This document shows positions 55,063 to 64,000 of a stretch of 64,000 bases of DNA, one piece after another (positions within the stretch are counted from its first letter, which is position 1; the number at the start of each line of letters is the position of its first letter). Source of the stretch: Bifidobacterium tsurumiense (GTDB taxonomy: Bacteria > Actinomycetota > Actinomycetes > Actinomycetales > Bifidobacteriaceae); contig NZ_JGZU01000015.1 in assembly GCF_000741765.1 (NCBI RefSeq), positions 62,001 to 126,000 on the forward strand, read 5' to 3'. Under the pieces are notes generated by a model. That model saw only the letters and a list, made by a program, of their open reading frames with translations. It searched no databases and had not been told where the DNA came from. Both the position numbers and the translations under genes were made by a program.

Positions 55063-55755
55063 TTACATTCGTTTGATGATATCGATGGTTATTTTTGCAG
55101 CCACATTGGCATATTCGGAAATATCAAATTCCTTGAATTCCTCATAATCCGTGTCCGCATTGTCGCTCAAAGCACGAATCACCAATGCGGGCACATCATT
55201 GCGAGCTGCGACATGCGCCACTGCTGCACCTTCCATTTCAACCGCATCAGCCTGAGTCTCTTCGATAACCGCAGCAACCTTCTGCGGCGTATCCACAAAA
55301 TAGTTTCCAGAAGCTATCGTGCCGACGATATGGTTCACGCCAAGCTTATTCAAGGTCTTTTCAGCGATTTCCAACAGCTGGGGATCCGAATGGAACTCTT
55401 CAGTTTTCGGCTTCCACTGAGCGATCAATCGCATATCGCTGTCCAGATATCGCAATGTGCCGCCCAGCACGACATCGTTGATATGCAAATCCTTGTTCAG
55501 GCTTCCTGCGATGCCGGAGAACACAATGGCGTCTGGATGATACTGGTCGATGAGGAATTGCGTTGTGGCTGCGGCATTCACCAAACCCATACCGCCAACC
55601 GTTGCGGCGACTTCGATGGTGTCGCCCGAACGTGTCGTCATCGAACCATGCGCCACGTTCAAACTGGCGGCATGCTCCCGCGATACGTTATCCAACGACG
55701 CCGCGATAAGCGTCACTTCCTCTTCAAGCGCTCCGATAACGGCCACACGTGCCAT
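55063..55755 (-). CDS. mtnN: 5'-methylthioadenosine/S-adenosylhomocysteine nucleosidase
   Basis: Cleaves MTA and SAH, feeding methionine recovery and the LuxS autoinducer-2 route. About 230 residues of the nucleoside phosphorylase fold: GALEEEVTLI near the N-terminus, FSGIAGSLNKDLHINDVVLG, and the catalytic VEMEGAAVAHVAARNDVPALVIRALSDNAD. The ATG at 55755 directly follows a GTG; the ATG with the GTAGG box is preferred. Confidence 0.93.
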   Translation of the reverse strand: MARVAVIGALEEEVTLIAASLDNVSREHAASLNVAHGSMTTRSGDTIEVAATVGGMGLVNAAATTQFLIDQYHPDAIVFSGIAGSLNKDLHINDVVLGGTLRYLDSDMRLIAQWKPKTEEFHSDPQLLEIAEKTLNKLGVNHIVGTIASGNYFVDTPQKVAAVIEETQADAVEMEGAAVAHVAARNDVPALVIRALSDNADTDYEEFKEFDISEYANVAAKITIDIIKRM

Positions 55756-56130
55756 CACGCACCTACTTTCTTCAGGTGAAGTCTTTCCATAACACTGATC
55801 CGTTCACGCTGACACCACTCAGCATGCCGAATTCTGCTGCCTGACCGCGCCAAGCACAACGAATGTCGGCCTAGGACCGCTGTTATTCCCGACGAATAGC
55901 TTACCGGTACCTATGATTTTGATGAATTCATATGCCGAAACGGTAGGTGCAATACTCACCAAATGCTTGATATCATAACCGATTTCAAACACTGCTTTAC
56001 ATGCGTTTCTGTTCATACGCCCGATCTTGGCTGCCGACGATTCCGGGGTTCACGCATTTGCTTCCAGGCATTCCTCTTCATACGAGCAAAATATAAATGC
56101 ATATGTCGTGCCGCATATGAACCGGCTTCA
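55756..56130. other. Gap between mtnN and the first DAHP synthase
   Basis: 375 bases without a supported gene. A 65-codon minus-strand frame (55819-56016) reads like protein but lacks a ribosome binding site. It may be a remnant. Confidence 0.4.
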
Positions 56131-57423
56131 TCATCTCCAGCGTCGAGCCGATACAGCCTGCGCTAATTCCCGCAGCAATCGTTCGGTATTAGGCCATGAA
56201 ATACAGCGGTCGGTAATCGATTTGCCATATACCAGCTGATTCAAAGGAGCAGCCGGCTGATTGCCCCCCTCAAGGAAACTCTCCATCATCACACCGGTGA
56301 TATTGGGCTCTCCTTGGGCGATACGAGACGCGATATTGCTCACCACCTCAGCCTGGCGGTGTTCGTCCTTCCCGGAATTTCCATGAGAGCAATCGATGAT
56401 AACGCCATGAGCCGCAGCGGACTCCTCAGGCAATTCCTCGCGGATCGCCCGCATGGCTTCGCGGACCGACTCGGCATCGTAATTCGGCCCATGACTAGAG
56501 CCGCGCAATACCACATGGCAATCTGGATTGCCCAAGGTTTCCACGGCACATGCCCTGCCCAGATGGTCGATGCCGAAGAAAGAGTGCCTCTGCTCCGCAG
56601 CAAAGCAACCATTGACCGCCGCACGCACTGATCCATCGGTTGCATTTTTGAATCCAACCGGCATGGACAAGCCACTCGCAAGCTGCCGATGGATCTGAGA
56701 TTCGGTATTGCGCGCGCCAATGGCACCCCAGCTCACCGCATCGGAAATAAACTGAGGAGAGGTTGGCTCAAGAAATTCAGTAGCCGCAGCTAGGCCTTCG
56801 TCCAGCACCCCTAGCAAGGTACGGCGAGCAAGTAATAAGCCTTTGCGGATATTATGGCTGCCGTCAATGTCTGGGTCATTGATCAGGCCTTTCCAACCCA
56901 CAGTGGTGCGAGGCTTCTCAAAATACACACGCATAATGATCAGAAGCTCTCCGCCCAGCTCATCCTTCAAAGCGGCAAGCCGATGAGCATAATCCAGTGC
57001 GGCATTGGAATCATGGACCGAACACGGACCCACTATCACCAACAAACGGTCATCCTGCCCATAGAGGCATGCGCGAATTTCATCACGCGAATATGCCACA
57101 ATCTCCTGAGCCTGCTTGGACATGGACAGTTCAGAAAGAACCTGTGCAGGTGTGGGCAGAGGCTCCAGCTCCACTACCCTTCGGTTGATAATGCGGCTGA
57201 CTCCAACCTGATCTTCCCCATCTGGCACATCAGTGGACACCAGAGGATTCTTGCCTTCCTCCATCGCCTGCTTGATAGCACGCAATTCTTCCGGTGTGTT
57301 CAAAGGATGTGGCCCAACCTGTAGAGGGTGTTGGTCGGTACCTTTGGGATACGCCTCGAAACTCCGGTCATCGATGTGCTTGCTTCGCTCATCATGCCCG
57401 TGCGCGGCGGTATCCTGTTGCAT
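56131..57423 (-). CDS. aroG: DAHP synthase (class I), paralogue 1
   Basis: First step of aromatic amino acid synthesis: phosphoenolpyruvate plus erythrose-4-phosphate to DAHP. 430 residues. Diagnostic motifs: VGPCSVHD, YFEKPRTTVGWKGLINDPDIDG, GARNTESQIHRQLASGLSMPVGFKNATDGS and DCSHGNSGKDE. It has an extra acidic N-terminal extension of about 60 residues not found in its downstream-strand twin. AAGGAG lies six bases before the ATG. It lies about 190 bases downstream of the second paralogue. Confidence 0.93.
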   Translation of the reverse strand: MQQDTAAHGHDERSKHIDDRSFEAYPKGTDQHPLQVGPHPLNTPEELRAIKQAMEEGKNPLVSTDVPDGEDQVGVSRIINRRVVELEPLPTPAQVLSELSMSKQAQEIVAYSRDEIRACLYGQDDRLLVIVGPCSVHDSNAALDYAHRLAALKDELGGELLIIMRVYFEKPRTTVGWKGLINDPDIDGSHNIRKGLLLARRTLLGVLDEGLAAATEFLEPTSPQFISDAVSWGAIGARNTESQIHRQLASGLSMPVGFKNATDGSVRAAVNGCFAAEQRHSFFGIDHLGRACAVETLGNPDCHVVLRGSSHGPNYDAESVREAMRAIREELPEESAAAHGVIIDCSHGNSGKDEHRQAEVVSNIASRIAQGEPNITGVMMESFLEGGNQPAAPLNQLVYGKSITDRCISWPNTERLLRELAQAVSARRWR

Positions 57424-57614
57424 CGTGATCTCCTTGGCTAGATTCTCACATAAGAATAGCCTAGGGAGTACCGTTTATGCTCTCGCATGGAATCAGCGGA
57501 TCGAGATTGAATCAGGGCTGACTCGAGGGCGATTCGAAGTCGATACACGCAAGGTGATTCAGCAAGGCGACTGCTCGGTGTTCAAGACGGCATGCCTGAA
57601 TCGAATAGCCGGTT

Positions 57615-58745
57615 TTACAAAGCCCTGCGCGATGATACCGCCTGTGCCAGTGTATTGAGCAAAGCCTCGGTGCGATCCCAGGGAATGCATGCATCAGTAA
57701 TGGACTTGCCATAGGTGAGCTGTTCCAAAGGTGCAGGTTTTTGATTACCTGCTTCCAAGAAACTTTCCATCATGACACCAAGGATTCCCCGTTCTCCAGC
57801 CGCCAAACGAGCGGCAATCTCCTCGACGACTTCTGCCTCGCGAACCTCATCCTTGCCGCTATTTCCATGGGCTGCGTCAATGACCACGCCTTGCTCGCTA
57901 GGACCGGTCGCCTTCGATGCTCGCAATGCTGCGAGCGCCTCCTGAACAGAATTCTCGTCGTAATTCGGCCCTTTGCTCGAACCGCGCAATACCAGATGGC
58001 AGTCAGGATTGCCCTTGGTCTCAGCTGAAATAACACGACCGTCGAGGTTGATGGAGAGGAAATGGTGTTCGAATGCCGATGTATAGCAAGAATCGGCAGC
58101 AGCTTTCACCGAGCCATCGGTTGAATTCTTGAACCCGATGGGCATGGATAGACCGCTTGCTAACTCGCGATGCACTTGGCTTTCGGTATTGCGTGCACCG
58201 ATAGCGCCCCAACTCACCAAATCACAGAAATATTGCGGCGTAATGGGATCCAGCCATTCCGTTGCGGCAGGAAGGCCTTGAGAAAGAACGTCTGTGAGCA
58301 CCTTACGGGCAAGCCACATACCTTTGCGAATATTGCATCTGCCATCGAGATCAGGATCATTGATCAGACCTTTCCAGCCAATCGTGGTACGGGGCTTCTC
58401 GAAATAGACACGCATGACAATAAGCAAACGGTCCTTGAGACGTTCATTCACTTGAGCCAGACGCGAAGCGTATTCATGAGCCGCCTTCGGATCATGAATC
58501 GAGCACGGGCCGACGATGACCAACAGACGATCATCCTTGCCGCGCAACACATTGCGAATCGCCTGGCGCGAAGAAAGTACCAGAGAACTCATCTCATCCG
58601 TGAGGGGAATCTCACGAAGGAAAGCCCTCGGAGCGGGAATTGGGTCAAGTTGACGGATATTGACATCAACCGTCTCGGGCAGCACCGCATACTCGTCAAA
58701 GCGGTGTTCATCCTCAGAACTGTCAGGACCGCGAAGACCAGCCAT
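57615..58745 (-). CDS. DAHP synthase (class I), paralogue 2
   Basis: A second class I DAHP synthase, 376 residues with the same motifs (VGPCSIHD, YFEKPRTTIGWKGLINDPDLDG, GARNTESQVHRELASGLSMPIGFKNSTDGS, DAAHGNSGKDE) but different spacing and no N-terminal extension. Tandem paralogues in one direction usually differ in feedback inhibition (Phe, Tyr or Trp sensitive); which is which cannot be told here. It is the upstream member of the pair. Confidence 0.93.
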   Translation of the reverse strand: MAGLRGPDSSEDEHRFDEYAVLPETVDVNIRQLDPIPAPRAFLREIPLTDEMSSLVLSSRQAIRNVLRGKDDRLLVIVGPCSIHDPKAAHEYASRLAQVNERLKDRLLIVMRVYFEKPRTTIGWKGLINDPDLDGRCNIRKGMWLARKVLTDVLSQGLPAATEWLDPITPQYFCDLVSWGAIGARNTESQVHRELASGLSMPIGFKNSTDGSVKAAADSCYTSAFEHHFLSINLDGRVISAETKGNPDCHLVLRGSSKGPNYDENSVQEALAALRASKATGPSEQGVVIDAAHGNSGKDEVREAEVVEEIAARLAAGERGILGVMMESFLEAGNQKPAPLEQLTYGKSITDACIPWDRTEALLNTLAQAVSSRRAL

Positions 58746-59402
58746 CGATAACCACCTCTCTTATGAACGACCGTATTCGTTGTCGACGAAATGCAGGTGA
58801 CTTCGCAACCCTTGCGTCGCGATTTCCCGTTCGGTACGCATCGGCAAGACGAGGAACATCACGAACCGGATTGCCGATTGAGGACATCTATCGAAATGAG
58901 ATATTGCCAACCTGACTTGCATTCGTCGGATGCACCACGATATCTGAACATTGGGAGAATGCCAATGCGTTGATTAGATGATGGACATTGGGTTTGAGGA
59001 TTGATGTTCTGATGGGGTGCTTTAGCGGTTTTGCTTTTGCGTTGGGGCTTGAACAGGTATTGCTTGGGTGGGAGTTAACCTACGGAACGAGCTTCGCCGT
59101 TCCGTTTAGCGGTGGGAGGCTTTAGCGGCAGGAGGCTTTTTGCGAGAGACGCTTGGCCAATGCTATGGTTGCGGTCGTCCCTTTAACGGTATTTGAATGG
59201 GGTAGTTGCTTAGTCAACGACCGGCTTGGGACGGCGATTCCGCCGTTACGATTCAACGCAAATGGGCCAATGCTATGGTTGCAGCTACCGCTTTAACTGA
59301 ATTTGATTGTGGTAGATACTTAGTCAACGACCGGCATGGGACGGCGGTTCCGCCGTTCCATGCCGGCGCGTATTGGCCGGAGCAAAGTCCACTGGACTTT
59401 GC
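58746..59402. other. Gap between DAHP synthase 2 and pepC
   Basis: About 650 bases, no supported gene. The left part holds the DAHP synthase promoter. The right part (59155-59357) is a two-copy direct repeat next to GC-rich TTTAGCGG repeats (59024-59130). Confidence 0.5.
59155..59357. repeat. Two-copy 93-bp direct repeat, 110-bp period
   Basis: GGCCAATGCTATGGTTGC starts each unit at 59155 and 59265; each ends CCGCCGTT at 59247 and 59357. Both units contain TTAGTCAACGACCGGC and a palindromic GGACGGCG-ATT/GTT-CCGCCGTT core. Intergenic, immediately downstream of pepC. Confidence 0.8.
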
Positions 59403-60740
59403 TTATTTGGCCAATGCGCCCATTGGGTCCCATGCCGGTAGATTTATGGCTGGTTCGGAGAGGGCTTGTTGGTATTCGGCGGGGAGCATTGACTTGGGGA
59501 CGGCGACTTCGTAGACGAATTCGCTGAACCAGTCATCGCTCATCGTGAAATAGCCCTTGTCGGCAATCTTGCTGCCCCAAGAGTTCTCCACACGCCAACG
59601 ACGTGTGGTCTTGCCATCATCGTCGACATCCACACCGACGAAAGCCATGGCGTGATTCATCGCGGAATCGGCAAAACGCACGCGAGCTTCCTTGTCCAGA
59701 TCGAAATCGACGCCATACACATGGCCGTATTCGAAAAGATCGGTCGCCCAGGCGCCCGCTTCACGATCCATCATCGGATGGCAATCCGCTCCGAACCACA
59801 CCGGGATACCCTGTTCGCTCAAAATAGTGCGTACACAATCCTTCATGAACTGGTTAGGGACATTGAGATACTCGGTCGGATCTCCCCCGGCGACATTGCC
59901 CAAATGCTCGATGGCAATCTTCTTGCCCTTGGGGTGTTCAGCACGCGGATCATCAACCAGGCACACATAATCTTCCAGCCCTGCGTCCACATACTTCTTC
60001 CAGAACTCAACAGGCGTGATTTCACCGTCACGGTGGAACTCACCATCCTTGTCGGTCCATTCCCAATCGAAGCTCTTCGGGGGCTCACCAAGATGAATGG
60101 TCAACATACGATGACCGGCAGCCGTGGTTTCACGGACAATGTCGTCGATGCGATCCGGTTCTGCCGCCATATGTGCAACAGCCGTGTGCAGCAGCGAGCG
60201 CAACTGCACATTCATCTCGCGAGTATTCTTGGAGGATTCCGTCTCAGGATAGAAATCCTTCGGAACTGCACCATACTTCTTGTAAATATTCATGGCCATG
60301 GTCCACTGACCGCCATCGCCCATAACATCCTGCAAAAGATGTTGCGTCAAGCGAGAATCCACAGCTTCGCCAGCTCGAAGCAATGCAGCCATATCCTTAA
60401 GGAAATAGTTCACACGTTCCAGCTTGTCGTAATACATGGCATAGTTCTGCGAGAACTCAAACTCTTTCAGACCCATAGCGCGCTTGGCCACAAAACGAGC
60501 CACATTCAACGAGCTGAACAGCCAGCATCGACCTGAACGATCCTGATGGGTAACCTCGCCATTATCCACGCTTACAGAAAAACGACGCTGCAGCAAACGT
60601 GCACGATCATAATTGCGTGCAACCTTTTCGATACCGGCAGCCGTAACCGCATTCATCGCCAAGCGGTTCTTCTCATCAGAAGAGAAGTCATTTCTCAGTG
60701 CGTCCAGCGTCTGGTCATCCAACGGTGTGATGTCAGTCAT
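59403..60740 (-). CDS. pepC: Aminopeptidase C (bleomycin hydrolase family)
   Basis: Cytoplasmic cysteine aminopeptidase of the C1B family, 445 residues. The catalytic triad is visible: Cys72 in RSGRCWLFSS, His in MNHAMAFVGVD and Asn in WRVENSWGS. A C-terminal residue segment (LSEPAINLPAWDPMGALAK) forms the arm that controls exopeptidase activity. AAGGAG lies seven bases before the ATG. It is common in bifidobacteria for using peptide nitrogen. Confidence 0.95.
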   Translation of the reverse strand: MTDITPLDDQTLDALRNDFSSDEKNRLAMNAVTAAGIEKVARNYDRARLLQRRFSVSVDNGEVTHQDRSGRCWLFSSLNVARFVAKRAMGLKEFEFSQNYAMYYDKLERVNYFLKDMAALLRAGEAVDSRLTQHLLQDVMGDGGQWTMAMNIYKKYGAVPKDFYPETESSKNTREMNVQLRSLLHTAVAHMAAEPDRIDDIVRETTAAGHRMLTIHLGEPPKSFDWEWTDKDGEFHRDGEITPVEFWKKYVDAGLEDYVCLVDDPRAEHPKGKKIAIEHLGNVAGGDPTEYLNVPNQFMKDCVRTILSEQGIPVWFGADCHPMMDREAGAWATDLFEYGHVYGVDFDLDKEARVRFADSAMNHAMAFVGVDVDDDGKTTRRWRVENSWGSKIADKGYFTMSDDWFSEFVYEVAVPKSMLPAEYQQALSEPAINLPAWDPMGALAK

Positions 60741-60822
60741 TACACTCCTTACAGGGACGGTTGATTCACATCCAGCCTTATCATATGACCTCTATAACCG
60801 AATGCTGGGGCAATCTATAAGA

Positions 60823-60856
60823 AGACGCCCCTGCCTGAAAAGAGGCAAAGGCGTCT
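60823..60856 (-). terminator. Hairpin between the DivIVA-like gene and pepC
   Basis: AGACGCC ... GGCGTCT, with an inner TGCCT/AGGCA pairing, forms a long interrupted hairpin 48 bases past the DivIVA-like gene stop. On the minus strand it is followed by TCTTATAG, so termination is plausible but the U tract is weak. Confidence 0.55.
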
Positions 60857-60903
60857 CGCTCTCGCAATGTCTATGAACCCCCTATCACTGGGGAGACTAT
60901 GCT

Positions 60904-62349
60904 TTATTCCTCGTCATGCTGTTCGTCAGCATCCTGAGCGTCATTATCCTCAGAGTCTCCTGGCTCATCTTGAGCAGACTCAGACTCTGCCGACTCAGCG
61001 ACTTCGTTATCATCATTGCTGTCATCCGAAGGTGTCTCCACCTCATCGGCCTGAGCAATCGCATTGACCACGGATACGTCATTGCCGGATTGCACCTGGT
61101 CGAAGGCGAATCCTGAGAAGGCGTTGGCGAACATGGAACGCAATTCGGTGACGCGCTGCGTAATCGTTGCCTCGCGTTGTTGCAGCTCTTCGATATTCTT
61201 CTGCAGTCCATCGATCTCGATCTGGGCGGCCTGACGGCGCTCTTCGATCTGTGAGCTGGCATCCTCATTGGCCTTACGAAGCAGTTCCGTCGCCTGGCCA
61301 TCGGCCTCTTCTCGCTTGGATGCAGCATACGCATCGGCTTCTTCACGCACATGCTTGGCTTGAGCGACCAGTTCGTCCGATTCCTGCTTTGCTGCGGTCC
61401 TGCGCTCATCGAGATGATCAAGCAGCTCATTCACCTTGCGTGTGGCCTCATCCTGCTGAGCAGCAATATCTGCACGAATCTGCTCCGCTTCGGCATTGAC
61501 CTGACTCATGGTCTTGGTGCGATGCACTTCGGCCTCATCGGTGATTTCCTGCGCCTTGGCATTTGCGGCATCAGTAATCTCGCCTGCCTTGCGCTGCGCC
61601 TCGGTCATCATGCGGGAAACTTGCTCACGCACATCAGCCAGCTTCTTATTCGCCTCGGCCAAGGCATTTTCGATCTGGTCATTCGACTCAGACTTCAATT
61701 GCGCAATCTCGGCATTGGCTGACTTGCGTTGTTCGGCAATCTGTTGCGCAGCTTGTGCCTGCATATCGGAAAGCTCGCGGTTTTGCGTGGCCTTCTCGGA
61801 TTCCAGACGCTTATTATGCTCTTCACGGGCATTGCTCAGCTCCAGCTCAACCGTTTCTCGTTGTTCGGTGACGATTTTCGCTGTTTCAGAACGCAGCTGT
61901 GCGGCATCTTCCTGAGCGTTCATCGTTATCGTTTCGGCTTCGTTTTTGGCATTATCGATGAGGGTGGCCGCCTTGGAATTTGCTTCGTCCAATGCATGCT
62001 GAGCATCGATATTGGCATTGTTGATAACCGTTTCCGCCTGCGCCTTCGCTGCGGCGCGAATCGCTGCAGCATCCTGCTTGGCACGGTTCAACAGCTCGGT
62101 ACTGGTTTGTTCCGCGGAGGCCAGCATCTGCTGGGCATTGGCACCGAGGGAAGCGAATGAGGTGCCGGAAGCGGCCTTCTTCACATTGTTTTTCTCTTCT
62201 TGCAGTTGCGCCTGCAAACGCAAAATCGTCTCATCACTGCTACGCACCTGATTGCGCAGTCGAGCCAACGCCTCATCTGTTGCGGAGAACGCCTCGTCAA
62301 CCTTTTCTTTGTCATATCCCCGCAACACGATAGGGAACCGTTCCACCAT
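60904..62349 (-). CDS. DivIVA/Scy-like coiled-coil cell-pole protein
   Basis: A 481-residue cytoskeletal-type protein. The N-terminus FPIVLRGYDKEKVDEAFSATDEALARL is the DivIVA-type membrane-curvature module. Residues about 40-400 form a long coiled coil with Ala/Gln/Glu heptads (AEQTSTELLNRAKQDAAAIRAAAKAQ). The C-terminal ~60 residues are strongly acidic (DSNDDNEVAESAESE...). The coiled coil is of the actinobacterial Wag31/Scy/FilP type, which organise polar growth and division. The start has AAAGGAA six bases before the ATG. Confidence 0.8.
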   Translation of the reverse strand: MVERFPIVLRGYDKEKVDEAFSATDEALARLRNQVRSSDETILRLQAQLQEEKNNVKKAASGTSFASLGANAQQMLASAEQTSTELLNRAKQDAAAIRAAAKAQAETVINNANIDAQHALDEANSKAATLIDNAKNEAETITMNAQEDAAQLRSETAKIVTEQRETVELELSNAREEHNKRLESEKATQNRELSDMQAQAAQQIAEQRKSANAEIAQLKSESNDQIENALAEANKKLADVREQVSRMMTEAQRKAGEITDAANAKAQEITDEAEVHRTKTMSQVNAEAEQIRADIAAQQDEATRKVNELLDHLDERRTAAKQESDELVAQAKHVREEADAYAASKREEADGQATELLRKANEDASSQIEERRQAAQIEIDGLQKNIEELQQREATITQRVTELRSMFANAFSGFAFDQVQSGNDVSVVNAIAQADEVETPSDDSNDDNEVAESAESESAQDEPGDSEDNDAQDADEQHDEE

Positions 62350-62523
62350 TGTTGTTTCCTTTCGCTTTCAGCGCCTCACACACCGCTTAGCACACGCTGT
62401 TTGCACTCTAACTCACCTCAGACTCGCACACGGCGATATGTTCTCAATCCACACAGATATCATGCACAAATTCGCACAGTGGGAACCGCACCCGAACTCT
62501 CCGTGCCCGCGAACACTCAGGAA

Positions 62524-63216
62524 TCAATCCCGTGCTTCATCCAAGAGAATATTGCCTGATGAAGGATGCAGGTAATACCACACGGCTTTGCGCACAACCG
62601 CCTGCCCAGCCTTGATCTGCTGATCCAAACTCAAACCACGCTCGGCATGGGGATCATCGTTTATCGGAGGGAAACTGACGAATCCCGCAAGCACATTCTC
62701 TCTGTTCACCGTCCAGTGCAACAGACTGTAGAACAACGAATTGCACACATAGGTTCCGGCATCGGAACTCAATGACGACGGAATCCCCTGCTTGGCAAAA
62801 TACCGCAAAATAGCTCGCAAAGGCAATCGTGTCCAGTACGCAGCGGGGCCATGCTCGTCGATTGGCATGCGACGAGGAGTGGCATTATCAGCATCCGGTT
62901 TCGCTGCATCCATAAGATTTGTGGCACAGCGCTCAAGCATCACACTACGAGCCGAATGCTTAAGTCCTGTGGCAATGACGATATCAGGTTTGGTGGCCTC
63001 AAGCGTTTCGCGAAGCAAAGGCCACGCTTTGGCAAAACTCACCGGAATATTCACCGCATGCACATTGACTTCCACATCCTGTGAGAGGTTGGTCGAATCT
63101 TGGCTATCGTCCCAAATCCCCCGCTCTTGCAACGCCTTCGGAACCTCAAAGGCAGGGTTGATCGTCACGTCTTCGTAGGGATCAAATCCGGAAATGACCA
63201 CATTGATATGCTCCAT
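62524..63216 (-). CDS. pcp: Pyroglutamyl-peptidase I
   Basis: Removes N-terminal pyroglutamate from peptides. 230 residues, C15 family. VVISGFDPYEDVTINPAFEV is the entry motif; DAGTYVCNSLFYSLLHW holds the catalytic Cys, and ATGLKHSARSVMLERCATNLMDA the glutamate-side region. The catalytic histidine and glutamate are not certain from the sequence alone. TAGAAT ends eight bases before the ATG, so the message may be leaderless. Confidence 0.88.
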   Translation of the reverse strand: MEHINVVISGFDPYEDVTINPAFEVPKALQERGIWDDSQDSTNLSQDVEVNVHAVNIPVSFAKAWPLLRETLEATKPDIVIATGLKHSARSVMLERCATNLMDAAKPDADNATPRRMPIDEHGPAAYWTRLPLRAILRYFAKQGIPSSLSSDAGTYVCNSLFYSLLHWTVNRENVLAGFVSFPPINDDPHAERGLSLDQQIKAGQAVVRKAVWYYLHPSSGNILLDEARD

Positions 63217-63391
63217 ACCGAATCATTCTAACCTGTGGCTCTTCCTTATTCGCCTGCAGGCATGACTCGGTGTTCTCCATGTATTCAATGCATATCGTCA
63301 ATGACTACCTGAACGCCGTGAAAGACAACATATTGACGAGTTCAAGACTCGTGCATTCTCCGCTATTCGTTGCGGACTCGAATTCCCGATA

Positions 63392-64000
63392 TTATCTGAG
63401 TCCAGCCTGCAAGCGCTCTGCAATCTGCTCGGCAACAGGGATATCCGCTTTGGTTGTCACCTTGAGATTCGATGCGCTTCCGGCGACAATGGCCACAGGC
63501 TCTTGCGGCAGATACTCCACCACCACTCGCGTGTCATCAGTCGGATGGAAATCCGGATCGTCGGCAGCCAGCTCATAAGCCTTGATGATCGTGCTGAATC
63601 GAAAAGCCTGCGGCGTTTGTGCCCGGAACATATTGGCTCGATCCGGCACCGAACGAACCACTTTGCGATCACCAAGATCCTCGGTGATCAGCATGGTATC
63701 GGTGGATGCCAAGGCTACCGTGGCGGCAGAGTATTGATCCAGAGCTTCCACACAGCCAGTAATGGCGGGTTGTTCCACAAAAGGCCGAACCGCATCATGA
63801 ATAAGCACCTTGGCCTGCTGCGGGATGTCTGCCTGACTCAGCAGATCCAATGTGGCAAGAGTGCTGTCGACACGTTCTGCACCGCCATTGACGATACTGC
63901 GCACTTTGGCGTAGCCATATTCGTCAACAAGTCGTTCCACATGGTCGCGCACTTGGGGATTCACCGCGACGACGATATCGCTGACGGCATCATTGATTTC
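63392..64000 (-). CDS. ispD: 2-C-methyl-D-erythritol 4-phosphate cytidylyltransferase (partial)
   Basis: MEP-pathway enzyme that forms CDP-methylerythritol. The frame continues past the right window edge without a stop, so the N-terminal part, including the GxG nucleotide loop, is missing. The visible ~200 residues contain LIHDAVRPFVEQPAITGCVEAL, VRSVPDRANMFRAQTPQAFRF and TDDTRVVVEYLPQEPVAIVAGSASNLKVTTKADI, all typical of IspD. Confidence 0.93.
   Translation of the reverse strand, partial: EINDAVSDIVVAVNPQVRDHVERLVDEYGYAKVRSIVNGGAERVDSTLATLDLLSQADIPQQAKVLIHDAVRPFVEQPAITGCVEALDQYSAATVALASTDTMLITEDLGDRKVVRSVPDRANMFRAQTPQAFRFSTIIKAYELAADDPDFHPTDDTRVVVEYLPQEPVAIVAGSASNLKVTTKADIPVAEQIAERLQAGLR

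Noticed and set aside
55819..56016. Minus-strand 65-codon frame with protein-like sequence
   Set aside because: It lacks a ribosome binding site, lies in a promoter gap, and I recognise no family; it could be a remnant but cannot be supported as a gene.

Overview
The window looks like a chromosomal segment of a Bifidobacterium (Actinobacteria). The best support is a 910-residue bifunctional AdhE, actinobacterial forms of the ribosomal proteins (long acidic tail on S3, N-terminal extension on S9), a CIRCE-controlled groES, an actinobacterial-type PHO-box regulon, a ferredoxin/DapC gene pair, and many genes with a -10 box only 6-8 bases before the start codon (leaderless transcripts). The species was not identified. 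Most genes lie on the minus strand; there is no rRNA, prophage, insertion sequence or CRISPR array.

Layout. 1-8167: S10/spc ribosomal protein operon, rpsJ to rplR (rplR cut by the window edge). 8601-10275: two membrane proteins (DUF1624 acyltransferase-like, YwiC-like). 10449-14768: adhE with a near-perfect Rex operator, divergent from a ROK regulator. 15032-17891: a VOC protein and a polyol operon (MFS permease of the RbtT/DalT/CsbX type plus a zinc dehydrogenase). 18336-19297: rplM-rpsI. 19535-24820: malQ, an LRV-repeat protein, a YigZ/IMPACT protein, tRNA-Ser and an EamA exporter. 24968-26242: leaderless dinB. 26346-27908: fdxA and a frameshifted dapC. 28169-33207: amino-acid permease, murB, rpmG, a tRNA-Tyr/Thr/Met cluster and a HisC-like aminotransferase. 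33385-38416: groES, then an actinobacterial neighbourhood containing a probable SepX/GlpR divisome protein, a RimJ-like GNAT, 5-formyl-THF cyclo-ligase, an FmdB zinc ribbon and an SAF-domain protein.

38490-43827 is the most unusual part: a compact three-gene operon with overlapping ends. It encodes an FHA-domain protein, a 1209-residue protein that keeps the layout of a large SF1 helicase-nuclease but has lost its Walker A, Walker B, arginine-finger and nuclease signatures, and a 67-residue charged protein. I read it as a probable phospho-dependent pseudo-helicase system of unknown role.

44240-45256: rplJ-rplL with an attenuator in the leader. 45983-47377: purine permease. 47974-54729: the phosphate regulon, sensor kinase, response regulator and pstSCAB in one direction, with PHO boxes before pstS and before the kinase gene. 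55063-58745: MTA/SAH nucleosidase and two tandem DAHP synthases. 59403-64000: PepC, a DivIVA/Scy-like coiled-coil protein, pyroglutamyl peptidase and ispD (cut by the window edge). Intergenic DNA holds several small repeat arrays (14 bp x4; about 97 bp x2; 93 bp x2 at a 110-bp period).
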